Part shown: positions 44,094 through 51,600 of the stretch, one piece after another | Position numbering within the stretch: position 1 is the first letter of the stretch | Layout of the letters: each line of letters opens with the position of its first letter | Assembly: GCA_934526065.1 (NCBI GenBank) | Contig: CAKSZX010000005.1 | Span: 1-64,000, forward strand | DNA: 64,000 nucleotides | Reading direction: 5' to 3' | From: an uncultured Oscillospiraceae bacterium | GTDB taxonomy: Bacteria > Bacillota > Clostridia > Oscillospirales > Ruminococcaceae | Notes under the pieces: generated by a model | Database searches by the model: none | Seen by the model: only the letters and a program-made list of their open reading frames with translations | Told to the model about the DNA's origin: nothing | Made by a program: the position numbers and the translations under genes

Positions 44094-44134
44094 ATAAAAA
44101 AAGACAGTCTAAGCCCCATGGCCTAAACTGTCTT
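44094..44134 (-). terminator. Terminator of xpaC-telA-TPM operon
   Basis: AAGACAGT / ACTGTCTT outer stem with an inner GGCC/GGCC-type pairing, followed on the minus strand by TTTTTTTATTTG. Confidence 0.8.
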
Positions 44135-44156
44135 AAATCCGCTTATTTAAATGTTA

Positions 44157-45215
44157 TCAGTGCTTAAAGCTGCCGCCGGATCTTCCGCCGCCGAATGAAC
44201 CGCCGGAACGGCTTGATGAGCCGCCGAATCCGCCGCTGCGGCTGCCGCCGAAACTTGACGAACCGAATGAACCGCCGGAACGGCTTGACGAACCGCCAAA
44301 TCCGCCGCTGCGGCTGCCGCCGAAACTTGACGAGCCGAATGAACCGCCGGAACGGCTTGACGAACTGCCAAATCCACCGCTGCGGCTTGATGAGCCGCCG
44401 AAGGAGCCGCCTCTCGGCGGAGGTGTCTGTCTTGGCGGTCTTGTGCTGCCCGGATAATAAGACGGCACAAATACAGACCTTCTCAACGGTCTCGGTGTGG
44501 GATAGCCGTAAAGTATTCTTCTGCGTCTTCTGCGTCTGCCGTTTGATATTGCAATAATTATCAAAAGCAAAACCAGTAAAATTATTATGTAGCTTACAAG
44601 AACGGCGATATAGCCTTCCCCGGCCCGATATTCGTCATATGTCTGCTCCGGGTATTTTGTAATCTGAGATGCCGGTTCAATACTTACATTAAAAGCCTGT
44701 TCGTATTGGCTTATCAAAGCGGTAAAAGCCGCCTTTGTATCCCGGTCAAGATTTTTGTCTGCAAAGTCCTGAACAGTGTAATTGGACTTCAAGATTTTAC
44801 CCAGTTGATCATCGGAAAAATAGTCATAATAATCGCTAAACAAGCCGTCACCTTGTAAAACAAGAGCGTCCCCGTCGTTTACCGCTATTATAAACACACT
44901 GCTTGTTTTGGAAAGATTTAAGTCGTATCCGTAATTCCAAGCCGTGCTCCAAAGGCTGTCGTCCCCTGTTGTGTCAATGGTTATTACCTGTATTTCCGAG
45001 CTTGTCTCGCTTACAAGGCCGTTGTTCAGCTTTGTAATGTAATCTTCCGTTTCATCACTTAAAATGTTTGCCTTGTCCTGTACATAAACGCCGGAGGGCA
45101 GCAATTCTATATCCTTTGTGTCGCTGGGTCTTTTCTTAATGCCCCAAAAGGAACACAAAACTATTGTTATCACAAGAACCGCCCAAGCGGTACTGCGTTT
45201 TTTAAAGAAATCCAT
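44157..45215 (-). CDS. TPM-domain membrane protein with Ser/Gly repeat tail
   Basis: A 352-residue protein. One N-terminal helix (about residues 9-26) exports a TPM (Repair_PSII/YgcG-like) domain of about 130 residues starting at VYVQDKANILSDETEDYI. A second helix lies near 203-223, followed by a basic RRRRRR run and a C-terminal tail of about 85 residues made of repeated Gly, Ser, Phe and Arg (GGSSSRSGGSFGSSSFGGSR). TPM domains occur in stress proteins and as weak phosphatases; the role here is unknown. It follows telA by 17 bp in the xpaC-telA run. Confidence 0.82.
   Translation of the reverse strand: MDFFKKRSTAWAVLVITIVLCSFWGIKKRPSDTKDIELLPSGVYVQDKANILSDETEDYITKLNNGLVSETSSEIQVITIDTTGDDSLWSTAWNYGYDLNLSKTSSVFIIAVNDGDALVLQGDGLFSDYYDYFSDDQLGKILKSNYTVQDFADKNLDRDTKAAFTALISQYEQAFNVSIEPASQITKYPEQTYDEYRAGEGYIAVLVSYIIILLVLLLIIIAISNGRRRRRRRILYGYPTPRPLRRSVFVPSYYPGSTRPPRQTPPPRGGSFGGSSSRSGGFGSSSSRSGGSFGSSSFGGSRSGGFGGSSSRSGGSFGSSSFGGSRSGGFGGSSSRSGGSFGGGRSGGSFKH
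44193..44408 (-). repeat. 72-bp tandem repeat inside the TPM gene
   Basis: The string GAATGAACCG recurs at 44193, 44265 and 44337, an exact 72-bp period, and the flanking bases are almost identical between units. It encodes 24-residue Ser/Gly repeats, nearly three copies. The unit is a multiple of three, so copy-number changes keep the frame. Confidence 0.9.
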
Positions 45216-45232
45216 ATTGTCTCCTTAAAAAT

Positions 45233-46429
45233 TTATTTTTCAGGGTGCAATTCCAAAAGCTTTTCACGCAATTCGCCCTCTAACTTGCCAAGTTCGGCCT
45301 CTGCGCTCTTGCGTTTCCGTGCGCCCTCTGTTTGAATTTTCATAACCTCGTCCAATGCGGAAATAAGTTCCTTATTGGTATGCTGCAAGGTCTCTATGTC
45401 TATGATGCTTCTCTCTGCCTCTTTTGCGGTTTGTACCGTGCTTGTGTGCAACATTTCCGCATTCTTTTTAAGCATTGAGTTTGTAATTTCCGTAACTTCG
45501 TGCTGTGCCTGTGTAGCCTGTCTTGAATGTTCAAGACCGAGTGCCAAAACCATTTGGCTCTTCCAAAGGGGAATTGTGTTCACAAGTGACGACTGTATTT
45601 TTTCAATCATCATTGTGTCATTGTTCTGCAAAAGTCTTATCTGCGGGCCCATCTGCACGGAAATCTGTCTTGTAAGTTCCAAATCGTGAAGTTTCTTTTC
45701 AAATCTGGAACAAAGATTTACGGCGTCGTTATAAGCCTGTGCGTCCTCCGGCGCGCCGGATTCTTCCGCTTTCTTTCTGATTTCTTCAAGCTCGTTGGCC
45801 TTGTAATCTATCAAACGCTTTTTACCGGCGATGATGTACATTGTAAGCTCTTTGTAGTACTTTTCGTTGAGAGCGTACATCTGATCCAACATAGCCACGT
45901 CTTTCATAAGGGTAACCTGATGGTTTTCAAGCTGTTTTACGATTTTTTCCACATTTTTTTCTGCGGAATCGTACTTTGTTTTAAGGTTTGTCATTGCGTC
46001 AACAGGCTTTTTGAAAATTCCCAAAAAACCTTTTTTCTCGTCCTCTGCATTAAAGCTCTTCAACTCATTTACAAGATCTGTCAAATCGTCGCCGATTTCG
46101 CCTAAATCCTTTGTTTTGACACTGCCCAATGTGGCCTCGGAAAACTGTGCGATATTCTTCTGTGCGGCAGAGCCATACTGCATAACCACATTTGAATTTG
46201 AAATATCAATCTTTTTACTGAACTCTTCAACCTGGGCTCTCTCCTTTTCGGAAAGTGTGCTCTCGTCCAAGTGAATTGCCTTTATTTCTCTCTGCTTTTC
46301 GATTTCGGCCTGGCTTACTTCCGGTGCGGTTTCACCCAGCCGCCGCCGAGCCTGCCGAGTAACCCCTTCAAGGGTCTCTTTTTCCCGGTCTTCCTCCGGG
46401 GTAAGGGTCAATGTAAATTCTTCGTTCAT
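45233..46429 (-). CDS. telA: TelA-family (toxic anion resistance) protein
   Basis: A 398-residue, mostly coiled-coil soluble protein of the TelA/KlaA family, associated with tellurite and other membrane-stress resistance. Family regions seen are IDISNSNVVMQYGSAAQKNI, FLGIFKKPVDAMTNLKTKYD and NDTMMIEKIQSSLVNTIPLW, then QMVLALGLEHSRQATQAQHE. The start has AAGGAG upstream. It forms a conserved pair with xpaC just upstream. Confidence 0.95.
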   Translation of the reverse strand: MNEEFTLTLTPEEDREKETLEGVTRQARRRLGETAPEVSQAEIEKQREIKAIHLDESTLSEKERAQVEEFSKKIDISNSNVVMQYGSAAQKNIAQFSEATLGSVKTKDLGEIGDDLTDLVNELKSFNAEDEKKGFLGIFKKPVDAMTNLKTKYDSAEKNVEKIVKQLENHQVTLMKDVAMLDQMYALNEKYYKELTMYIIAGKKRLIDYKANELEEIRKKAEESGAPEDAQAYNDAVNLCSRFEKKLHDLELTRQISVQMGPQIRLLQNNDTMMIEKIQSSLVNTIPLWKSQMVLALGLEHSRQATQAQHEVTEITNSMLKKNAEMLHTSTVQTAKEAERSIIDIETLQHTNKELISALDEVMKIQTEGARKRKSAEAELGKLEGELREKLLELHPEK

Positions 46430-46444
46430 ATTCGTCTCTCCTTA

Positions 46445-47170
46445 TCATTCAGATGTGGTTAAATTTATTTCGCCGGGTTGGCTGTCGCCGGTAAGGCCCT
46501 CATTTTTCATAAGGTTTTCCATAACCGAAATATCGGCGCTTACGTCAATGGCCTCCCCTGCAAAAAGCGTGTCCAAAGTCTTATGGAAAGCCTCGGTTAC
46601 CATATCCAAGGTTTCTTCAACCTTTGCCATGGTAGACGATATATTTTCGCCTTTTACACCCCGGGAATTCATCTTATCATATGTGTCCAATAATTTTATG
46701 GTTGTGGGCAAATAGTAATCGAAAAATTTGGAAATTGAGGAAACCTTATCCGGGTTTTGGATAACATACTCGAAAATCTTTGATGTGGTATATTCCATAT
46801 CGTTGATTTGGGCGGTTATCTTCTCATTTTCGATGTTCATATTCAACCTGCGCATCTCACTGATTGCATCGTCACGCTGTTTGATAAGTGCGTCAACCCG
46901 TGGGTTGCCGGTGCCCTTTTCCTCTTTGGGGGTTTCGGTTTTAGTCTTTTCCGCAGCCCGATTTTTCCGCCGTTGCCGTGCCTTTGCTTTTTCGTCATCT
47001 GCGTCATTTTTCTTGATAACCGCATTTACAATGTTGTAAACCGCCACAGAGACCGCTATAAGTGGTATGTAGTGCATAATGCTAAACAGTGGCAAAACCA
47101 ATGTCCAGCCTATCCAAATCATAGCAACCGCATATATAGGGCTGACATAACTTTTTCCGTTCTTTTTCAA
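46445..47170 (-). CDS. xpaC: XpaC-family membrane protein
   Basis: A 241-residue protein of the XpaC family, named after 5-bromo-4-chloroindolyl phosphate hydrolysis. Two N-terminal helices (about residues 8-40) are followed by a charged linker and a long helical domain (DYYLPTTIKLLDTYDKMNSR is the family core). The start is TTG 47170, with AAAGGAG eight bases before; an earlier TTG at 47212 has no such site. In Firmicutes xpaC precedes telA, as here. It may help TelA act at the membrane under stress. Confidence 0.9.
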   Translation of the reverse strand: MKKNGKSYVSPIYAVAMIWIGWTLVLPLFSIMHYIPLIAVSVAVYNIVNAVIKKNDADDEKAKARQRRKNRAAEKTKTETPKEEKGTGNPRVDALIKQRDDAISEMRRLNMNIENEKITAQINDMEYTTSKIFEYVIQNPDKVSSISKFFDYYLPTTIKLLDTYDKMNSRGVKGENISSTMAKVEETLDMVTEAFHKTLDTLFAGEAIDVSADISVMENLMKNEGLTGDSQPGEINLTTSE

Positions 47171-47349
47171 TATTGTCGCTCCTTTTAAAACTTTGGGAAA
47201 TTCCGCCGGCAAAAGGCAGAATTACATCCTATATTTATATAGGATATTGTACTATTTATAGCGCCCCCGTGTCAATAAATTTAATAAATATTTAAGGCGA
47301 GAAATAAATTTACATTATATTTTTGAATTTTATAATATCATTCCACAAA

Positions 47350-47378
47350 GAAAAACCGCCCGAACTGCACCCGGGCGG
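47350..47378 (-). terminator. Terminator of nitroreductase gene
   Basis: CCGCCCG / CGGGCGG with a 9-base loop followed on the minus strand by TTTTTCTTTG. Confidence 0.85.
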
Positions 47379-47442
47379 ATTGACTTTTATCCATTATGGC
47401 TTTTTGCCGAATTGGGCATTTTCGATTGTCGCCAAAGGCAAA

Positions 47443-47961
47443 TCAATCAATGTGATAGACATAGTTTTCTTTTCTTGGCTTCGGCCGAGGTTTTTCCCCG
47501 TCGCCGTAACCTAAAATAAGATTGCCGATTCCCTCGTATTCGCCCTCGATGCCAAGCTCTTTCAAAAGCCGCTTGCCGTACTCGGTTTCAAATTCTTCCT
47601 TTGCACGGTGAATCCAGCAGGAGCCAAGTCCCAAAGATTTTGCCTCAATCATCATATTGCCCATAACAAGGCTGCCATCATAAATTGCAGTAGGCATTGC
47701 CTTGTTTGCAAGAACAACCAGCACAACGGGGGCGCCGTAAAACGGGTCGTTTTTTGCCCCCATAACTTCGGCGTTTATTTCGGAAAGTTTGTCCCTTACC
47801 TCTTTGTTTGTAACCGCCAAAATAACAGGTGACTGCCTGCCCATACCCGTTGCCGCCCAAGTGCCTGCCCGGCAAACTTTTTCGATAAGTTCCCGAGGAA
47901 CCGGTTTATCGGTGTATTTTTTTACACTTCTTCTGTCCTTGATAATTTCAAATGCGTCCAT
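47443..47961 (-). CDS. Nitroreductase family flavoprotein
   Basis: A 172-residue FMN-dependent oxidoreductase of the nitroreductase fold. The N-terminal FMN-phosphate motif RRSVKKYTDKPV (10-21) and C-terminal IGNLILGYGDGEKPRPKPRK are typical of the short clostridial form. It reduces nitro compounds, quinones or flavins with NAD(P)H. It forms a single-gene unit with its own terminator. Physiological substrate unknown. Confidence 0.92.
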   Translation of the reverse strand: MDAFEIIKDRRSVKKYTDKPVPRELIEKVCRAGTWAATGMGRQSPVILAVTNKEVRDKLSEINAEVMGAKNDPFYGAPVVLVVLANKAMPTAIYDGSLVMGNMMIEAKSLGLGSCWIHRAKEEFETEYGKRLLKELGIEGEYEGIGNLILGYGDGEKPRPKPRKENYVYHID

Positions 47962-48017
47962 ATTAAATTACCTCCGTTTTTTCTTATTATATCACGGAAA
48001 TACAAAAATAGGAATAT

Positions 48018-48050
48018 AAAATAAAACAGGATTGACATAAAAATCAATCC
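48018..48050 (-). terminator. Terminator of micropeptide operon
   Basis: GGATTGA / TCAATCC with an 8-base loop, followed on the minus strand by TGTTTTATTTTAT. It lies 17 bp after the stop codon of the 56-residue gene. Confidence 0.8.
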
Positions 48051-48066
48051 CGTATAATATTAAAAC

Positions 48067-48237
48067 TTACATTCTTAACAAAAGTTTGTGATTAGAACCT
48101 GCGACACGCTTTCTGCAAAGCTCGCTGTCATAGGAGTTGTCGCTTTTTGAAAATATGTTAATTTCGTCAATTATGTTCTTTTTGCCAACAACCTTTTTCT
48201 CGGTGTCTGCGTATTTAATAATCATCTGTACAGCCAT
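48067..48237 (-). CDS. 56-residue small protein, unknown
   Basis: ATG 48237 is preceded by AAAGGAG at good spacing, and the frame runs 56 codons (MAVQMIIKYADTEKKVVGKK...) to TAA, followed by a terminator. The protein is rich in Lys/Asp/Ser, has a short beta-like start and a basic tail with one Cys (SELCRKRVAGSNHKLLLRM). No signal peptide or helix is seen. It is the second gene after the 21-residue peptide, 37 bp apart, under the shared promoter at 48408-48489. I do not recognise it. Confidence 0.65.
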   Translation of the reverse strand: MAVQMIIKYADTEKKVVGKKNIIDEINIFSKSDNSYDSELCRKRVAGSNHKLLLRM

Positions 48238-48274
48238 TGCCGTATGCTCCTTTCAAAGTTATAATTGTTTAAAA

Positions 48275-48340
48275 TCAGTTGTTGATTTCCTTGTTTGCAA
48301 AGCTCTGAGCGGCTTCTTTAAAGAATTTAGAAATTTTCAT
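48275..48340 (-). CDS. 21-residue amphipathic peptide
   Basis: A 22-codon frame (MKISKFFKEAAQSFANKEIN, then N, stop TGA) follows AGAGAGG by nine bases. Hydrophobic residues at 3, 6/7, 10/11, 14 and 19 lie on one helical face; net charge is about +2. It resembles small amphipathic peptides of the phenol-soluble modulin kind in shape only. It is the first gene of the micropeptide operon, starting about 60 nt after the predicted promoter. Confidence 0.55.
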   Translation of the reverse strand: MKISKFFKEAAQSFANKEINN

Positions 48341-48379
48341 GATAATATACCTCTCTCAAATCAAAATATCTATGTAATC

Positions 48380-48402
48380 ACCACAGGGTTCCCCTGAGTG
48401 TG
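48380..48402 (-). promoter_or_regulatory. 5' hairpin of micropeptide mRNA
   Basis: CAC-T-CAGGG-GAA-CCCTG-T-GGTG on the minus strand lies right at the predicted 5' end of the transcript (about 48401). It could protect the short mRNA. Confidence 0.5.
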
Positions 48403-48407
48403 ATTGA

Positions 48408-48489
48408 ATTATAGCATATGTTTAATTGTATTTCAGTGACTTAGTCACAATGCACAAAGAAAATATTGTAAAATTGTGATTTTGCACAA
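48408..48489 (-). promoter_or_regulatory. Promoter module 1 with CRP/FNR-like box
   Basis: On the minus strand, from upstream to downstream: an imperfect palindrome TTGTGCAAAATCACAA (48489-48474), the palindrome TGTGACTAAGTCACT (48449-48435), 22 bases, then an extended -10 box TGCTATAAT (TATAAT 48413-48408). The TGTGA...TCAC box is centred near -41, the place where class II activators of the CRP/FNR family bind. It drives the micropeptide operon. An almost identical module lies at 48736-48816 in the other direction. Confidence 0.6.
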
Positions 48490-48540
48490 ATAAATTTCAC
48501 AGATATATTCTATGCCCAACCGGGTAAAAATGTTACGCAA

Positions 48541-48583
48541 ACAAAAAAGGATATTCACAGAATTAAATACTCTGTGAATATCC
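48541..48583 (-). terminator. tRNA-Pro terminator
   Basis: A 12-bp stem GGATATTCACAG / CTGTGAATATCC just beyond the tRNA 3' end, followed on the minus strand by TTTTTTG. Confidence 0.9.
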
Positions 48584-48587
48584 GATA

Positions 48588-48665
48588 TGGTCCGAGTGGC
48601 GAGATTCGAACTCACGGCCTCTTGAACCCCATTCAAGCGCGCTACCAAAACTGCGCCACACCCGG
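48588..48665 (-). tRNA. tRNA-Pro (GGG)
   Basis: A 78-nt tRNA on the minus strand. The acceptor CCGGGTG pairs with CACTCGG (one G-T), the discriminator is A and CCA is encoded. The D arm is GCGC...GCGC, the anticodon loop ATGGGGT gives anticodon GGG, and the T loop is TTCGAAT. A TTGACT element about 55 bp upstream of the 5' end, with TATGCT 16 bases after it, is a plausible promoter. Confidence 0.93.
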
Positions 48666-48735
48666 TTGTACCTTTATTTGATACCTTATAAGCATACCAC
48701 AATATTTGAAAAAGTCAAGTCACAACTAACAATTA

Positions 48736-48816
48736 TTGTGCAAATGCACAAAAATAATACTTTTATTTGTGTAATGTGACTAAGTCACAGAAAATACTGT
48801 AAAACTGTGGTAAAAT
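48736..48816 (+). promoter_or_regulatory. Promoter module 2 with CRP/FNR-like box
   Basis: On the plus strand: a perfect palindrome TTGTGCAAATGCACAA (48736-48751), the palindrome TGTGACTAAGTCACA (48775-48789), 22 bases after TGTGACTAAGTCAC, then an extended -10 box TGGTAAAAT (TAAAAT 48811-48816). Order and spacing match module 1 within one base over about 80 bp. It should start transcription near 48820-48823, at the candidate sRNA. Confidence 0.6.
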
Positions 48817-48820
48817 TTCA

Positions 48821-48912
48821 CCTGTCGATGAGAGATACATCGATACATAATAAAATTAATCCTAATAAAATTTCTTCTTTTCAAATTCGGACTGCTGCGG
48901 GCAGTCCTTTTT
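48821..48912 (+). ncRNA. Candidate small regulatory RNA
   Basis: About 90 nt run from the predicted start of promoter module 2 to a clear terminator (GGACTGC-TGCGG-GCAGTCC plus TTTTTG, 48889-48913). The 5' end forms a hairpin TCGATG-AGAGATA-CATCGA (48825-48843). The middle is A/T-rich and unpaired, with a pyrimidine stretch TTTCTTCTTTTC (48871-48882) that could pair with purine-rich Shine-Dalgarno sites. There is no frame with a ribosome binding site. The alternative is an attenuated leader of the gene at 48981. Confidence 0.5.
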
Positions 48913-48918
48913 GTTTTT
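48889..48918 (+). terminator. Terminator of candidate sRNA
   Basis: A perfect 7-bp stem GGACTGC / GCAGTCC with loop TGCGG, followed by TTTTTGTTTTT. Confidence 0.9.
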
Positions 48919-48980
48919 CACTGATATTACATTTTTTAATGGTACTCTTATACAAGATATATGATTTTTGAGGTGCAAAT

Positions 48981-49232
48981 ATGAATTTTAACAACAGGTC
49001 AACAAAGGATAAACTTCTTATAGCTTTAAACGGATTTATTACCTTTGTGTGCTGCTACCTTATATTTAAGAGCTTTTCCGACGGGAACGCTTTTCTTTAC
49101 TATATGCCGTTAATTTCAATCAATGAATTTTTGTCCGCCTATATAAACCGCACAAACGACAGGCTATACAAAAGAAATATGATGTGGGGCGCCACATTCT
49201 ATGTTTTATATCTGTTTTGGTTTATTTTATAA
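48981..49232 (+). CDS. Small two-helix membrane protein, unknown
   Basis: An 83-residue protein with hydrophobic segments at about residues 12-29 (ALNGFITFVCCYLIFKSF) and 66-83 (MMWGATFYVLYLFWFIL). A GAGGTG site lies 6 bases before the start. It is 68 bp beyond the sRNA terminator; whether it has its own promoter or depends on read-through is unclear. I do not recognise it. Confidence 0.65.
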   Translation: MNFNNRSTKDKLLIALNGFITFVCCYLIFKSFSDGNAFLYYMPLISINEFLSAYINRTNDRLYKRNMMWGATFYVLYLFWFIL

Positions 49233-49262
49233 TGTAACGACACAGTAAAAACAAATACAAAA

Positions 49263-49292
49263 CCGGGGTAGGCTTTTGCCTGTTCCCCGGAA
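49263..49292. terminator. Bidirectional terminator
   Basis: CCGGGGTAGGC / GCCTGTTCCCCGG between the converging small membrane gene and spoIVB, with AATTTTTATTTTG after it on the plus strand. Confidence 0.75.
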
Positions 49293-49295
49293 TTT

Positions 49296-50489
49296 TTATT
49301 TTGTATTTTCCTCTGCGCTGTCAAGGGCGGTAAGCATATTTTGTGCAAATATCCGATAGCCTCGGTGAACCCGATTTACAAAAACATGAGTTACTGCTCC
49401 CACAAGTTTACCGTTTTGTATTATAGGGCTTCCGCTCATGCCCCGTACAATTCCCCCTGTTTTGTCTAAAAGTTCTTTATCGGTTATTTTTATAACCATA
49501 TTTTTTGTCCGGTCTTTTGAATTGAGGTAAATTTTTTCTATTTGTATTTCATAGCTTTTCGGCTCTTGCCCCTCAATACAGGTGAGTATATAGGCCTTGC
49601 CGGGTTTTATTTCGATTTCGTTTGCCACAGGCATAAGTCTGTAATCCCCGGCGGAGTAAATTTTGCCGTAAACCCCCACCGATGTGTTTTTCAAAATCTT
49701 GCCGGAGGCTCTCACAGATGAAAAACTGCCTTTCAACCGTCCCGCACTGCCGTTTTTGCTCTTTGTCACCCCGGTTATTTTAACCGGCACAGTTTCCCCG
49801 GACAAAAGCCTTATTTCCTTGCCGGTGTCTATATCTTTTATGCCGTGGCCCAAGCCGGCGAAAAGCCCTTTTTCTATATCGTAAAATGTCATGGTACCTA
49901 TTCCTGCGCTGGAATCCCTTACCCACATTCCGCTTCTGTAAGCGCCTATGTTTTTATCATACACAGCTGTGATTTGGGCTGTTTTCTCAGTGTCATTACG
50001 CAGATACTCAACGGTTATTTCCTGCCCCCGACACCTGGATATTATTTCGCCTACATCTTCGTTTGTTTGCACTTTTTTGCCGTTTATGGCAGTTACAATA
50101 TCGCCGATTTTAAGCCCTGCATTTTTTGCCGGGTTTTTGTAACCGTCGGCAGTCAATATATCGGAAAATCCCACTACCATAACACCGTCGCAAAACATTT
50201 TAAGGCCAAACGGCTCACCGCTTACAGCCACATATCTGGTTTCTTTTTGGCTAACCGTAACCTCTTTCACCTTGATAAGTCCAAATAGTTTGGCGTCATA
50301 CCGGGCGTCGGTTCTGTCGGCGTAAATTTGCCTGTCTTTTGCAATAAGTTTAATTTCAGGCACCCGTCCTATTTCCGCCTGCCGCCTGTCGGAAGTGTAT
50401 ATCTTATCCGGCAGATTGTATCTCACCGGCAGGGCAACGCAAAAAACAGCCGCCAAAGCCCGGAACAATAATTTAAAATATTTTTTCAA
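49296..50489 (-). CDS. spoIVB: SpoIVB peptidase (stage IV sporulation, S55)
   Basis: A 397-residue serine protease of sporulation, made in the forespore, that triggers mother-cell sigma-K (or the equivalent checkpoint). It has an N-terminal helix (about residues 7-22), a PDZ domain (about 95-170, with AGLKIGDIVTAINGKKV), the catalytic His in GLGHGIKD (about 215) and Ser in GMSGSPII (about 350-357). The start is TTG 50489, with GGAGG nine bases before; a longer reading to 50636 has no ribosome site. It indicates an endospore former. Confidence 0.93.
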   Translation of the reverse strand: MKKYFKLLFRALAAVFCVALPVRYNLPDKIYTSDRRQAEIGRVPEIKLIAKDRQIYADRTDARYDAKLFGLIKVKEVTVSQKETRYVAVSGEPFGLKMFCDGVMVVGFSDILTADGYKNPAKNAGLKIGDIVTAINGKKVQTNEDVGEIISRCRGQEITVEYLRNDTEKTAQITAVYDKNIGAYRSGMWVRDSSAGIGTMTFYDIEKGLFAGLGHGIKDIDTGKEIRLLSGETVPVKITGVTKSKNGSAGRLKGSFSSVRASGKILKNTSVGVYGKIYSAGDYRLMPVANEIEIKPGKAYILTCIEGQEPKSYEIQIEKIYLNSKDRTKNMVIKITDKELLDKTGGIVRGMSGSPIIQNGKLVGAVTHVFVNRVHRGYRIFAQNMLTALDSAEENTK

Positions 50490-50639
50490 TTCCCTCTCCC
50501 TCCGGTGCTTATTCTTGCCCGGAATTCCGCAAATATCCCCCGCCGCTGTCAATTTCCATAAAATATTGTAATTTTCCCGATAAATATTGTTTTTTTTACC
50601 AAGTATGTTACAATTAAGTAAAAAAGGAGGATGCACAGT

Positions 50640-51416
50640 ATGAAAAGATCTTTTACCCTTATGATTTTTACCCTTTGCCTTGTGTTTTTAACATCTTGCA
50701 GTAAAAATGTCGAAAATCAGACCCCTTATTTTGAGGAAAAAGACATTGATGTGCTGTATGAAATTCCATGCGAAAATGGAAACCCGGAAACCGGACAGCC
50801 CTTTGAATTTATAACCTGCGACAGATTTTATCTTAATGACGGTGAGGAAGATAACATTTTAAACGACCACGGCACCGTAAACGGTTATATTATTATGAAT
50901 CAAAACTACCATGCAAAATCCGGTGACAAAAATGACGAAATACATTTTCAGGTTTTCTTTTTTGCGGATTTAAAGGAGACGACAAAAGATGAGTACGGCA
51001 ACAGGGAATATCCCGGCGGCTACAACGGAATATATCCCCCAAAATGTGAAATAGCGGATTATTACACCGGGGAAAAGGTAAACATTGATTGGAGCAAAGA
51101 CACCCAAAGATTCGGCAGTATTACCGGCAAGCAAAAAATCACCGTAAACGGTAAGAAAAAGAAGATAGAATACACCATAGAAAAATTTGATTTTACAAAA
51201 GACAACAACACAAAATATGACGGAGACTACGACATGATATATGTTATAAGCGGTATATTCACCGTGCCCAAAGATTATGACGGCTTAGTTCTTTCCTTTG
51301 CAAACCCCAACACAAGTGAGGAAAATCTTAAAAAAATCATTACCGGCGAAGAATTACCGGCGGAAACCTTAACAGGTGTTTTCCTTGGCAGGTACAACAG
51401 CAGAAAAGAAATTTAA
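50640..51416 (+). CDS. Lipoprotein of unknown function
   Basis: A 258-residue secreted lipoprotein. The signal peptide ends with LTSC (lipobox Cys about 19). The mature part is hydrophilic, rich in Asp, Glu, Lys and Tyr, with beta-like stretches (GTVNGYIIMNQNYHAKSGD, KITVNGKKKKIEYTIEKFDF) and no motif that I recognise. ATG 50640 has AAAGGAGG at nine bases. It is divergent from spoIVB; function unknown. Confidence 0.75.
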   Translation: MKRSFTLMIFTLCLVFLTSCSKNVENQTPYFEEKDIDVLYEIPCENGNPETGQPFEFITCDRFYLNDGEEDNILNDHGTVNGYIIMNQNYHAKSGDKNDEIHFQVFFFADLKETTKDEYGNREYPGGYNGIYPPKCEIADYYTGEKVNIDWSKDTQRFGSITGKQKITVNGKKKKIEYTIEKFDFTKDNNTKYDGDYDMIYVISGIFTVPKDYDGLVLSFANPNTSEENLKKIITGEELPAETLTGVFLGRYNSRKEI

Positions 51417-51430
51417 AAGCATAATAAACC

Positions 51431-51467
51431 AAATACCCATGTGAATTTAGAAACACATGGGTATTTT
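51431..51467 (+). terminator. Rho-independent terminator of lipoprotein gene
   Basis: A 13-bp stem AAATACCCATGTG / CACATGGGTATTT with a 10-base loop and TTTTG tail. Confidence 0.85.
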
Positions 51468-51600
51468 GCCCTTTTAATTATGCCATTTGTCAAATAAAAA
51501 AATATTTTTTTGTCTAAAACGCCGTTTATATTGAATTTGATTTACAACTGATATTTTTTGTACTAAAATAAAGCCAAAGTATATTAGGAGATTAAATTAT

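Noticed and set aside
44193..44408. Possible CRISPR-like array
   Set aside because: The units are contiguous, 72 bp, in frame and coding; there are no unique spacers.
44147..44470. Open frame overlapping the end of the TPM gene in another frame
   Set aside because: It is caused by the 72-bp repeats and G/C bias and reads as low-complexity Ala/Val/His sequence.
48445..48702. 85-codon open frame across tRNA-Pro
   Set aside because: It runs through the tRNA and its terminator; no ribosome site.
48828..48968. Open frame beginning at ATG 48828 in the candidate sRNA
   Set aside because: No ribosome site, and it reads through the terminator hairpin.
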